Shown here: in pieces, positions 23,414 through 35,042 of the stretch
How the letters are laid out: each line of letters starts with the position of its first letter
Numbering within the stretch: position 1 is the stretch's first letter
Source of the DNA: Allolobophora icterica
Taxonomy: Eukaryota > Annelida > Clitellata > Crassiclitellata > Lumbricidae
DNA length: 64,000 nt
NCBI GenBank assembly: GCA_963556255.1
Contig: OY744607.1
Coordinates: 42,375,747 to 42,439,746 of the forward strand
Direction: 5' to 3'
Program-made: the position numbers and the translations under genes
Notes under the pieces: model-generated
What the model was told of the DNA's origin: nothing
Seen by the model: the letters and a program-made list of their open reading frames with translations, nothing else
The model's database searches: none

Positions 23414-24104
23414 CATCAGTCGATGGTCGCTAGTATGCCAGATCGTTGTGCAAGCCACATCCCAAGGCAGTGTTTAATCTAGACGTCTTTGGTGGGGGGA
23501 AATGCCCCCCCGGATTTATGTTTTCCCCCAGAGGCCGGCAATATTACAATGCAGAGACCTTAAGGGGAGGAAAATCCCCCAGGATACATGTGAATTGTGA
23601 ATACATGTTCCCCCCGCAGAGAGATGAATTCCTTAAAAAATGGTGAGAGTAATTGCTGTAGAAAAAGTTTACAAAATCGGACGAAGGACTAAAAAAAAGG
23701 TCAATTTTTTTGAAGATGAAATTAGGAAAAGTCTGAAACTTTTTTTGAAGATGGATGAAATTAAAGAAAAAAATCTTGTGTAACTTCGTTGGTCCCTCCA
23801 GAAACCTTGTTTCCCCTCCCAGAAGAGGGGGACTAGATTACACACTGATCCCAAGGTGAGTCGAGTCGAAACCCACGGAAGGTAGTCCGAGAAGACACGG
23901 AAACTGCCGACGGAGGAAACGAGTCCTGGAAAAGATGACGCTGCAAATTCACGCGTTTTGAGTCGATGTAAGGTAGGACATCAAATAGTTTGTTTTCCTA
24001 TAGGAAATGTGGAGTTACCATTGTCGAGGGTATAGTTGACTTGTCTGAAGTGTACAGTGAAAATTCTTATAGTAGGAATTTTCAGATATTGGCTCCAGTC
24101 AACT
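23414..24104. other. No supportable gene
   Basis: Contains G-runs (23495-23520) and repeated ATGCCCCCC / AATCCCCC words near 23500-23610. No coding evidence. Confidence 0.4.
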
Positions 24105-24455
24105 GCACACAATTTCATTCTAATGCCTGAAATTTTACTTACCAGTTCAAGTATCATTTTAATACCTGCAATTTTACTTAGGGCCTCCTAGTTCAAGTGG
24201 GCCTACACTACAGTTTGACACTATTTCATTCTAATACCTGCAATTTTACTTACTAGTTCAAGTAGGCCTACAGTTTAACACTATATCATTCTAATACCTG
24301 CAATTTTACTTACCAGGTCAAGTGTGCCTACAGTTTGACACTATTTCATTCTAATACCTGCAATTTTACTTACCAGGTCAAGTGGGCCCACACTTTGACA
24401 CTATTTCATTCTAATACCTGCAATTTTACTTATCAGTTCTAGTACAATTTGACAG
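24105..24455. repeat. 60 bp minisatellite, about six units
   Basis: Units contain TTTCATTCTAATACCTGCAA, then TTTTACTTAC, then CAGGTCAAGTGGGCCTACAG, then TTTGACAC. The middle units (24230-24420) are close to identical; the outer ones are truncated or diverged. Confidence 0.9.
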
Positions 24456-25465
24456 TTCGAGGAAAGGTAAGCAGTTGACATTTTTCAGCATTTTAGGCTC
24501 TGTGACAGACCGATAACATCATGTAACTGCGTAGAGTCCGAGCAGTCTGTCGTGCAAACTGTAACGCGAGCCTTTTGTTCTTGTTCTGTCTCTGCTTCGC
24601 CAGTGGTTGAAGTCAATTATGTTTAATCATGGTCTTGCGTTGTCATTTACTGAGGATCCATGAAAAATAAATAAGCACAGAACCTTTGTAGCGCCACTCT
24701 GACAAAGCTCAAGGTATTACACGATGTTCGGTACTAAACGAGGTCGGTCTTCGTGTGAAATTTCAGGGCAAATCCGATCAAGCCAATAGGGAAATCCGAG
24801 AAAAGACCAAAGCAGCGAACGGAGAAATTGGTTGGCACATGAAAAGGTGACATTTAACCAAGATCTTAAGGCCAAAAAAGACGTTGATGAGATTGGATCA
24901 GCAACGGCTGTGGAACACACGTCAAGAACTGTCCTTGTCCTCGTGACTTTGAAGATATAAACTTAGGAACAGGATTACTTAGTCTGTGAGAGTGTCTCTT
25001 CCAACGCGGCCTAGGTCACTAGTCACTTTTGATCGCTCATTTTGGAAGTACAGTCACGCTGGCAGAATTCACTCCATCCATCCCTTGGTATACCTCCAAA
25101 CCGGTTCCTCTGACACAACACAGCGCTCGTAAATAAGCCAGTGCCCTGCCCTTAGTTTCAGAGCAGCGCTCTAGAAATCTGATGATTACGATTCACAATG
25201 CATTGATATCTTTTTCAACAGCGTCTGGTTTGCAATCGTCTGCCGTCCGCTATAAATGACCGTTGCTGTCACAGACATCCTAATAAGTCCTGAGACGTAA
25301 TCCGGTGGATTTTTAGCGGATTTTCTTTCCAATCGGCAGCGGTATAAATTAGACAGCCGTGGCGAGCAGGAACCGCGCAGTAATCAGAAGGAAGGAAATC
25401 CCACAAATTGAGGCGACAAAATTACGACAGTAATTGCGAAATGGACGTCTGATCCAGCATCAGCG
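24456..25465. other. No supportable gene
   Basis: Unique-looking sequence. GCGCCACTCTGACAAAGCTC near 24693 resembles a reverse LINE/SINE tail. No frame worth calling. Confidence 0.4.
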
Positions 25466-25765
25466 CTAGTTGACTGGTTGGCTGGCTGGTTTCTGTGATC
25501 ACCACTGGCCGAATAATTGGATGGCTGACTGCCTGACTGGTTGCTTGGTTGCTGTAATCACCACTAACCAAGCCTGGTTGCTTTCATCACCACTGGCTGA
25601 CTGGCCGAACAACTGAATGGCTGACTGGTTGCTTGGCTGGCTGGTTGCTTTGATCACCACTGGCTGATGCTGAAAAGGCTAACTGAATGGCTAACTGGCT
25701 TGTTGCTTTAATCACCACTGGCTGACTGGCCGTATAACTGGCTGGCTGAATGGTTGGTTAATTCA
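25466..25765. repeat. CTGGCTGACTGG-type minisatellite, about 85 bp units
   Basis: Repeated blocks hold GGCTGGTTGCTTTGATCACC, then ACTGGCTGACTGGCCG, then ATAACTGAATGGCTGACTGG. About 3.5 diverged units. Confidence 0.85.
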
Positions 25766-27430
25766 CATGACTCTAAAGCTGTGTGGCTGGCCTAGAAAGG
25801 ACTACTGGTATTATAATGTAAAGTTTGTTGGATGCCCATATCTCACCCCGTCGTCCCATTCTCAACCCCCAACGGTCTTTCAGCTCGACGTTGCTATCAA
25901 AGATCTCACTGAAACTTGGTCTCAATACCGCTATCGCACTTTACGATGCTCGTATCATTTGAAATGTCAAAGAACCTTCTATTCCGCTGGGAGATGAGAC
26001 CAGTAACGAACAACAACGTTACGGCCCTTCACGACAACTCGAAATCTTCGCGACGACCAATAACAGTTAATTCCGGACGATAAACGCAGGGCTGTGTTCT
26101 CGGTAAGAACGACTACTTTTGTCTGTGGTCAACAGCTGAGGGGAAAAGACGGCTAATGTATACGACAGGGTTCGTAAAAGGAAAACCGGACAACAGATGA
26201 ACAATACGCCTCTGATATCAACGTTCGCCATATTTTATTTCCTCTGATTAGCCACACAAATAAGCGCCGTATAAGGTAAATGAGAGGCAACATGTGTATT
26301 GTAAAGTACAGTAAAGCTATACACAGGCGCTACACAAGTTCATGAGAGGTCACGTGTGTAATGTAAATTAAAGTAACGCACCTACTTCCTTCGCCTACTT
26401 AAAGTAGTCGAGGTGCTCATTTCTAGCGTTTCAGTCCTTGAACCGACATTGGAAGAATCCCAGGGGGTTCTGGACAAGGGGCCACTGTATCGTCAGGCGA
26501 TGTTTACTTCCCAGCTTACAATTAACTGTACCAAATTATACTTCTTGGTGGCTAAGGCACAAACAACTTGCCATGCACGGTCGGTATGTACACGGAGAAT
26601 TCCGCTCAGCAGGAAGGAACCCTCAGTCGTTAGAATAATATGATCATCATCAGTTCCTGACGCCAGCCATTATTATGGCGGCGATGGGTACGAATAAATG
26701 ATCTCCATTGTCCTCGGTCACTTGTCAAGTCTACTGCCCCCTTAATGTTATTCCAAGTGATGTTATGTCCTCAGTCATATTTAATATCCAGCGTAGTCTT
26801 GGTCTGCCTTTGTTTGTTTTCCTTTTGAATCTTGCATACTGTGCACTGCGTGGGATTCGGTCCACTGGGATTCTCTCTACAAGTCGAAACCATCGGAGTC
26901 TTCGTTGAACGACTTTATAATGAAAAACACATTTATATACCGCCCTCTCCTCGTCAGTCGAAATGGGTCTGAGTTCACTATGTACGCGACGGGTTCATCC
27001 GGTCGAGCCGATGGGGGAATTTACATTGCCATTTCTATATGCATGTATATATATATAAATATGTATCTATATATGTATATGTATAATATTTTATGTATAT
27101 GCATACGTATGTATATATTTGTAACTATATATGTATACATATGTATATTCATGTATATGTATATGTATCAGAGCACATAGTACAGAGAATTTTAGTTTCC
27201 TCAGCAAGCGCATCTATTTATAAATGCAAATGCATACTTTCAGAACTGAATGACCTAATGTATTTACATTCTTATGCAACACATTTGAAAAATAATTATG
27301 CAGCGTCTTTCAACAGCCTTTCAAGGCGAAATTTATTGTAGAACTGAACGTGGAGTACTATATATAAATATGTATATATATATAATTATATATGTGTATA
27401 TATATGTGTATATATAATATATATCATAAT
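25766..27430. other. No supportable gene; TATA-rich right part
   Basis: 26260-26390 contains a diverged repeated segment (AAATGAGAGG / CATGAGAGGT with CA.GTGTGTAATGTAAA). 27040-27170 and 27355-27430 are TATATG/TATA low complexity. 27200-27300 is similar, in inverse orientation, to 28990-29060 (AAGAATGTAAATACATT). Confidence 0.45.
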
Positions 27431-27436
27431 ATTATG

Positions 27437-27685
27437 TATTGGTGTTTATTCATAAGCTCACTGGCAAACCGCAGTAAGCTACATTGAAACATAACGGTAC
27501 AATTATCAAGTTCATGTTGAACACATGTCTTGGCAGTCTCCGCTCATTTTACTGCTGCCCCTAGGGAGTGGAAGGCCGAGTCGAACTAGATGGGGCTTGC
27601 GGGTTTCGAACCCTGTCTTTCAAGATCTTATGTTCTTCAACACATAGTATTAGGCCTACCATTCATCTACCCCCTCCCCATAATG
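27437..27685 (-). mobile_element. tRNA-derived SINE, family B, copy 3
   Basis: Same unit as 9008-9268, from CTCACTGGCAAACCGCAGTA at the left to TTCATCTACCCCCTCC at the right. GGTTTCGAACC near 27602 is the reversed B box. Part of a larger local duplication with copy 4. Confidence 0.75.
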
Positions 27686-27689
27686 AGTT

Positions 27690-28262
27690 AATTGTCTCTG
27701 TAGATATGTGGACCATAGTTAACTTTGTAATATACTCAGATAATCAATTTTCCGGACACGTGAACTGGAAAGGAGAATAAACAAAATGTAAATTGACAGT
27801 AGGCGTAAGTGATTTACGAGAAATTGTTCGAGTTCTCGTGTTGCTAAGGTTAAATTGATCTGACCAATCGCCTACGCGCAGGGGACTCCGGTCCGGATCT
27901 GTTGCATGAAAATCGGGAAATAGGCCCTATTACCATCCCGGTAAACAGTCTCTTAAATTTAATATAGCTGATAAGAAAAGGTCTCGGGAAGGCGAAATGG
28001 GAAGAGCTGCCGGGAATATACTGTCGGGGGTCACACGATGTGAGACGGTGGACACTGGATGCATTCACCGACTGCATGACCTCAATCAACCGCATCTGGT
28101 GAACTTTGACCTAACGGCGATCGTCAAAGACAAGTTGTGCGCCTGTGCCTGCTCCGTTGTATTCTGGCCGTTGCTACTCGACACAGACGATATTGCTGAC
28201 GGAGGGATCCAACAGTGCACCAGACAATTATGCCTGAACCATTTACAAAGTAATTAAGTAAA
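27690..28262. repeat. Local duplication, left arm
   Basis: Matches 29930-30690: ATGTGGACCATAG, ATACTC.GATAATCAATTTTC, GTTCGAGTTCTCGTGTTGCT, GGGAATATACTGTCGGGGGT, CTTTGACCTAACGGCGATCG and GGATCCAACAGT occur in the same order in both arms. The ORF 27997-28257 (86 aa) is not preserved in the right arm, so I do not call a gene. Confidence 0.8.
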
Positions 28263-29443
28263 TTGTAACTATGTAATAAGGTTAATGGTTATTTACAAAC
28301 ACGACCGGCGGGCCTCCATATGTGGCGGGTTGCTAAGGATGATTCTCGCTATAGAAGGAATGCAAACTCGAGGTTCTATAAAAATAGGATTTAATCTAGT
28401 GAAAATGCGTTATATACCGTACAGACGAAAGAAGTACAGCTCAAACGAAACAGAAGGCCAAAGCACCACGCTAGACACGAACAGAAGTCAGCGTAGGCTC
28501 GACATCACTCGACAGGCACACGGTTGACATCAAACGACGTAGGAACGCCAAGAAGTACCCGAACAACCGAACTCCGCACGGAGTATAACTACGACTTAGC
28601 TAAACAAAGGTCTTCCTCAAAAGGAGACAGCAAATAACAGGCTCATGTCAACACTCAAGGTCGAATAGCTTATTAAACGAAATATCTTAAGTAAACCATT
28701 ATGGTCTATCAATGAGCTCAGTTAAACTAACATCACCGTTCAACAGGAAAAAAACCAGAATGAGCTCGCGAATATCTACGCAAGTCTTATTTATAGACAA
28801 TGTCACTCCTTCTATATTGCCTAAAACTCCCGCTCACCTTCGAACCTAGGCAACCACCTGTCTCTGCCCACGAGGACACGTGCCTACATGCAAAAATATG
28901 TATATGTATGTATATGTATCTACATTATATATATATATGTGTGTGTGTGTCCGTACATATATTATAGCGCCCTTCAAGTTCCTCACAAAGCGCTTCTATT
29001 TGTAATTATAATTATTATTCAAATGTATGCGTAAGAATGTAAATACATTTTATCATTCAGTTCTGAATGTTTGCATGCATGTGTGTATGTGTAGTTAGCT
29101 ATGTATGTATGTGTATCCAGTAGTTAAAATGTGCGTATAAATGAATGTATGTATGTGTGTATGTATGCATATATATGAATGTATGTATGTATATAAGTTG
29201 GCTATTTATGTAGCATCTTTCAACAGTCTCTCAAATCAGAATTTATTGTAGAACTTACGCTGAGTAATATATATATACACACAAATACAAGTATAGTAAG
29301 GATAAAATTTTCTTACTTTTTAACGTAGTATATATAATATATATATATAATATATATATATATAGTAAATGTTGTAATTACAACAGATTTGTGTTGTGGC
29401 AACATCTCGCGCAGAGGCGCTCTTCTGTTGATATATCAGTCAT

Positions 29444-29492
<49 letters not shown>

Positions 29493-29544
29493 ATAAGGAA
29501 AATGAGCAAAAAGTTATTGAACGATCACAATAATAATACATATT
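28263..29544. other. No supportable gene; TATG and TA low complexity
   Basis: 28890-28950 and 29080-29200 are TATGTATG-rich; 29330-29370 and 29448-29490 are TA runs. 28990-29060 is an inverted relative of 27200-27300. Confidence 0.5.
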
Positions 29545-29927
29545 CGTGTCTATTAACATGCCCACTGACAAACCTCAGTAAGTTACATTGAAACATGACG
29601 GTACAATTATCAAGATCTTAGTGAACACATGTCTTGGCAGTCTCCGCTCATTTTTACTGCTGCCCCCTAGGGAGTGGAAGACTGAGTCAATATAGAAGGG
29701 CTTGCGTGTATCGAACCGCGTCTTTCAAGATCTTATGTTCTTCATGTAAGAGTATTACCATTATCAAGATCTTAGTGAACACTAAGCAGTCTCCGCTCAT
29801 TTTTACTGCTGCCCCCTAGGGAGTGGAAGACTGAGTCAATATAGAAGGGCTTGCGTGTATCGAACCGCGTCTTTCAAGATCTTATGTTCTTCATGTAAGA
29901 GTATTACCATTCATCCCCATAATGGGG
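29545..29927 (-). mobile_element. tRNA-derived SINE, family B, copy 4, with internal duplication
   Basis: SINE-B copy whose central 154 bp is tandemly duplicated: ATTATCAAGATCTTAGTGAA occurs at 29606 and 29760, and GTGTATCGAACCGCGTC (reversed B box region) occurs twice. The two halves are nearly identical, so the duplication is recent. Confidence 0.8.
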
Positions 29928-29929
29928 AA

Positions 29930-30690
29930 ATCGTATCTGTAAATATTATGTGGACCATAGCTTAAATTTAAAATATACTCGGATAATCAATTTTCCATTA
30001 AGACAACGGACACTTGAACGGGAAAGCACGTTAAAGACAAGTTGTGCATCTATGTCCTTCCTGTCCACTGTATAAATTACGTTCTGTTCGCATGTCGATT
30101 TTTTCTTTTTGACTATGCAGCTGTGATTGTAAAAAGTGTATGTTCTAATAAACTACTTTGACTTGACTTGACTTGACTTGACTTAAATGAACAACATATA
30201 AATTGTTCAGCAGGCGTAAACGATAAACGGCATATTGCTCGAGTTCTCGTGTTGCTGGAGTAAAAATTGATCGGAACAATCGCCTACGCATTGGGGACGG
30301 TCGTCAGGGACTGTCGCATGAAAATCTGAAAATATTACCAGCTCGGTTAAGAGCCCTCTTAAATTTAATCTAGCTGATAAGAAAAGGTCTCCCGAAAGCG
30401 AAATGGGGGCGAGTTGCCGGGAATATACTGTCGGGGGTCACACGATGTGAGGCGGTGTGTAGTTTCACCGACAGCATGACCTCAATCAATGGCATCTGGT
30501 GAAGCAGGTGAACTTTGACCTAACGGCGATCGTTAAAGACAAGTTGTGCATTTGTGTCCACCCCGTTGTTGCTACTACTCGACATATACGACATTGTTTT
30601 GACGGGGATCCAACAGTACACGAGTTAGTTATGCATGAACCATTTAAAATGTAATTAAGTAAATTGTATTAATGTGGTAAGGTTAATGGT
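29930..30690. repeat. Local duplication, right arm
   Basis: Counterpart of 27690-28262. It is interrupted by a (CTTGA)-tailed insertion at about 30045-30185. Confidence 0.8.
30045..30185 (+). mobile_element. LINE 3' end with (CTTGA)n tail
   Basis: Insertion relative to the left arm. It ends TTCTAATAAACTACTTTGA followed by CTTGA repeated about five times, the form of a LINE 3' UTR and tail. No coding part is retained. Confidence 0.6.
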
Positions 30691-30885
30691 TTTGATGTTA
30701 ATAGGTAGATGGTTACAATTTACTTAAGTAAATGGTTACAATGTAATTATGTAAATGGTTAAAACTTTAAATGCAATTAAGTAAATGGCAACAACTTTAA
30801 CAGCGATTAAGTAAATGGATACAACTTTAAAAGCGATTAAGTAAATGGGTTACAACTGTAAATGCAATTAAGTAAATGGTTAGAG
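30655..30885. repeat. Tandem repeat of about 30-33 bp
   Basis: About six units of GCAATTAAGTAAATGG, then TTACAACTTTAAA, with drift. Confidence 0.8.
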
Positions 30886-31136
30886 GCAGATAGGTAGGAC
30901 TATCAGTCAAACTAAAGGCAACGATTAGGAAGACGACAACGAAGGTCACCATAGAAACTCATGAAACTACGGCGAATGAGAACGCCGAACTACCTGAATT
31001 TGAAGAAGACGATAGGAGATGGCTAAAAACGAAAAGAGAAGGGAATTGAAGAATTAGTCGTATCATCATTATCATCATCACACAGCACTTGCTATGGCGC
31101 CACTCAACCTTTGCTCAGCACAGGTTGAGTGGCGGT

Positions 31137-31307
31137 CAGGGGCGTCTACTCCATAGAAGCCTTGGAGCAAATGCTCTATCCAAAAAAATAAGGGGGGGTG
31201 AGCTGTCAGTGTATGTGCCATCATTATGGGGGGGAGGAAGGGAAATGGGAAGAGGAGGGAGGAGAGGAGAAGTTGCTCCAATGACTTATGGGGAATAGAC
31301 GCCCCTG
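31137..31307. mobile_element. hAT-type MITE (CAGGGGCG family), copy 2
   Basis: 171 bp, with the same CAGGGGCGTCTA termini as 23234-23405. A perfect 8 bp target duplication GTGGCGGT lies at 31129-31136 and 31308-31315. Confidence 0.93.
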
Positions 31308-31439
31308 GTGGCGGTGGCGATCCAACAAACTGAACTAGTCGTTTGTGGTTATACGCTAACTCGGCCATCGACTTCGAAAGAACTATATTGCCAATTTGCC
31401 ATGTGCAGCAAACATTCTCAAACTGTCTTAAAAGTTTCT

Positions 31440-31652
31440 TTAAACTATCTTAAGAAGAAGAAGAACAACAAGAGCAGTCCCTTACGCTAGCATGACGCAG
31501 CCATGGGTACGAGGTGTTAGCGACTTCATTTTCTTAGCCTCGGCATATGAGGGCGGATGACCGATCCTCTCCTTCGCCGTCTCATCTTCCCACCGACAGT
31601 GTACGGACTGTGTAGCCTACTCATTATAGCTGAATTGGCTAGGGATACAATA
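31440..31652 (-). mobile_element. tRNA-derived SINE, family A, copy 2
   Basis: Reverse of 9922-10178: CATGACGCAGCCATGG, CCGTCTCATCTTCCCACCGA and TACTCATTATAGCTGAATTG match it in order. The tail is a short GAAGAAGAAG run on the plus strand. The tRNA-like head is largely lost where unit 0 begins. Confidence 0.75.
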
Positions 31653-32186
31653 GTTCCCGGCGCAGCCGCCATCCGCCGTCGCCGCTAAGACCTCAAGTTG
31701 AAACCAGTCGCTAAGCTAGCGACTGCTAGCGACTGCGTTCACGTTAAGATTTTGCTTATTGTTTTATCGCGGTCTCCGAGTTTCGATTTTTGACAAAGAC
31801 ATCGGCAGCAGAATAGGAGCAAAACTTGCTTATAAGGTGAGAATCACAGTGCAACATATGTCAGGTCATCAGTTCTTTACTTACTACCTTACTACAGACC
31901 TCCTTACTACTTTGATAGCTATACTTACTCCCGCCACTCAGATGTCTGTCACGTTACCAGACGTCACGCACTTGTTTTCATCAACAATGGCTTCTCTTCG
32001 TACATACAAATGTCTCGTTGAAAATACGATGATTTAAACGACTTCAGCCAGCGGTATAACTGCAGATGAAGCAAGGAAAATGGATAATATGTTTGTAGAA
32101 TTGGGAAAAATAAGCGACCATTTGCGTTCCCGAGAGAAATCCGGACTTGACATGCATACTGCTTTATTCCTGTTATACACACTCGA

Positions 32187-32800
32187 TTTCACATCATTTT
32201 ATTGGTCCAAGTAAAAGTGAAAAAGGGAATACAAGGGTATTAACCGATACTAGCTATAAGCTATAACATGTAGCAATAGCATACATGGATATATATACTT
32301 AAGTAAATTAAGTTTAGTTCACGGTACACAATGGAGACCCAAAGAGGTACAAGTCTTGCTAACTATAGCCCCTATTACCTAGTAAGATATGGTGGCGATC
32401 GAAAATATTCAATAGACATTGCACAGAGCATAATGGCATCGGTAATCAAGTAGAACAACAATCTCATAAAATAAGTAAAGACCAATAGTCTCTAACATAA
32501 GGATAGAGTACTAAGTGAGGATGATGACGTAAGTTTACTTTCCAGCTCTGATCAACCATTTCCGCAGGTGCTGGTTAAATAAATTCAAGTTGGGAAGAGT
32601 TCTAACGTTGTTAGGTAGTCCATTCCATATAAGTGGACCCCTATATTTAACGGAGAATTTTCGTGAGTTAGTTCTGGAAAATTCACTTCTGAGGGATAAT
32701 GAATTTCTAGTGGCATAGGAATGAAAATCTGAGTTTGTACTAACGAAACTAATATATTTATCCGGTAATGATTTATTTACATAACGATACATAGAGTCAC
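32187..32800 (-). pseudogene. 5'-truncated LINE 3' end (CR1-like)
   Basis: Minus strand: FHSYATRNSLSLRSEFSRTN, then KFSVKYRGPLIWNGLPNNVR and FNQHLRKWL are the last residues of a CR1-group reverse transcriptase ORF, ending at 32535. A 3' UTR follows down to about 32187 with AATAAAATGATG. Endonuclease and RT core are missing. Confidence 0.75.

Positions 32801-32801
<1 letters not shown>

Positions 32802-32854
<53 letters not shown>
32802..32854. repeat. (TGAT)n microsatellite
   Basis: About 53 bp of TGAT. It lies at the 5' side of the minus-strand LINE fragment, so it is not that fragment's tail. It may be the tail of a lost plus-strand LINE; the intact LINE at 17.9 kb has the same tail. Confidence 0.9.
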
Positions 32855-32855
<1 letters not shown>

Positions 32856-33059
32856 TTTCTCATTGACTTTCAAAACTCTGGACATTGGACGTCTAACTAC
32901 TCTTCACCGTCCTGTCGACTGAAAATGGCCGCGCCTCATATTCGCATTTCTGCGACTTTGCGCGTGATGACATAGATGTTGGGTCGTGAATGTTTTCTGC
33001 TACCTCTTTCGCTTAGTTTCAGCGGACAGTAGTTGCGGTGAGGAGGTAAGTATACCCAT

Positions 33060-33600
33060 AGGGAAGGTAAAAGCTGCGGTTGGGAGAATATAGAAGAAAA
33101 ACGGTTGCAGTGTGAATGAGACTAAGATTCGTCTTTATGCTGCAATAGTGCTGAGGGCGTTGCTCTACGTGCCTGACTTATGGTCAATAACAGTGATAAA
33201 CAAGAAAAAAGAACAAGAAAAGACAGAAGCCGCACATCATTGGTGGCTGAGGATAATTCCGCATGTCTCATATGGTGTAATAATAATTATTTCGAAGAGC
33301 CTATAGAGAGCTGACGGGAAATGGGATTGGCCTATAGAGAACACTATCGTAAAGAGAAGTTTAAAATTGATGGGACATGGGGTTCGTATGGATAAGGATA
33401 GAAGAGCCAATCAATTGATGATCCTGATTACCGAAAGGAAAAGAAGAAAGAGAAGATCGCGGAAGAATTAGATGGAGACCATCAGAGACGACTTGAGGTG
33501 CTAGGAGATGTCGTGGGACAAGGCCGTAAGACATTGACGAATGGAGAAATGAAGATCGTTGCTCGATGTGGAGACCTCCACCGTAAGGACTAAGGTAAAA
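33060..33600 (+). pseudogene. LINE reverse transcriptase C-terminus, broken
   Basis: The plus frame 33112-33306 reads ETKIRLYAAIVLRALLYVPD, then TVINKKK, EAAHHWWLRIIP. Further on come MGHGVRMDKDRRANQ and, with stops, METIRDDL. This is the C-terminal block of a LINE endonuclease/reverse transcriptase. The last 170 bp are repeated at the start of units B (43172) and C (57811), so they mark the unit boundary. Confidence 0.75.
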
Positions 33601-33659
33601 GATTTGCGTGGTTAGAAAAGTTCGGGTTAATAATTATTATTATTGGATTGGTTAATACG

Positions 33660-34675
<1,016 letters not shown>

Positions 34676-34694
34676 CTACATCATATCCATTGTA

Positions 34695-34702
34695 TGACGT
34701 CA
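34695..34702. promoter_or_regulatory. Palindromic CRE, gene A promoter
   Basis: TGACGTCA, the CREB/ATF consensus, inside the conserved word CCATTGTATGACGTCATAAT, 180 bp before the gene A ATG. The same word sits before copies B and C. Confidence 0.55.
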
Positions 34703-34874
34703 TAATATATCGTTTCAAGAGGTCATTGTTCACGTTAAGCTTCGATTGCTTACTTTTGCAATAGACTTTGAGTTTGCTTTTCGATTGCTGGCCATTAAAC
34801 TAAGATCTATTGGTGTTTCTTCCAATATTGCTGTTGACTGTGGCAAGAAGCGACGTTTGTGTTTCCTCTACACC

Positions 34875-34983
34875 ATGTCGAACAAACGAACATCACCTGA
34901 ATCTAGCAATGACGAGCAAACGAAAGAAGGCTTAGACTGTAAGTTTACTCAATGAAGCTGTTATAGTAGGCCTACGCTTTACA

Positions 34984-35042
<59 letters not shown>

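Larger units (their letters stand above)
31655..33427. repeat. Tail of segmental-duplication unit 0
   Basis: 31655-32180 matches 41960-42290 (unit A) and 56220-56600 (unit B): CGCCGCCATCCGC, CTAAG.CCTCAAGT, ACGGTCTCCGAGTTTCGATT and GAGAGAAATCCGG. The F-box exons of this unit are absent, and a minus-strand LINE fragment and unique sequence follow. 32855-33050 shows nothing I can name. Confidence 0.75.

Noticed and set aside
27997..28257. 86 aa ORF in the left duplication arm
   Set aside because: The right arm (about 30400-30660) breaks the frame with indels, so it is not under coding constraint.
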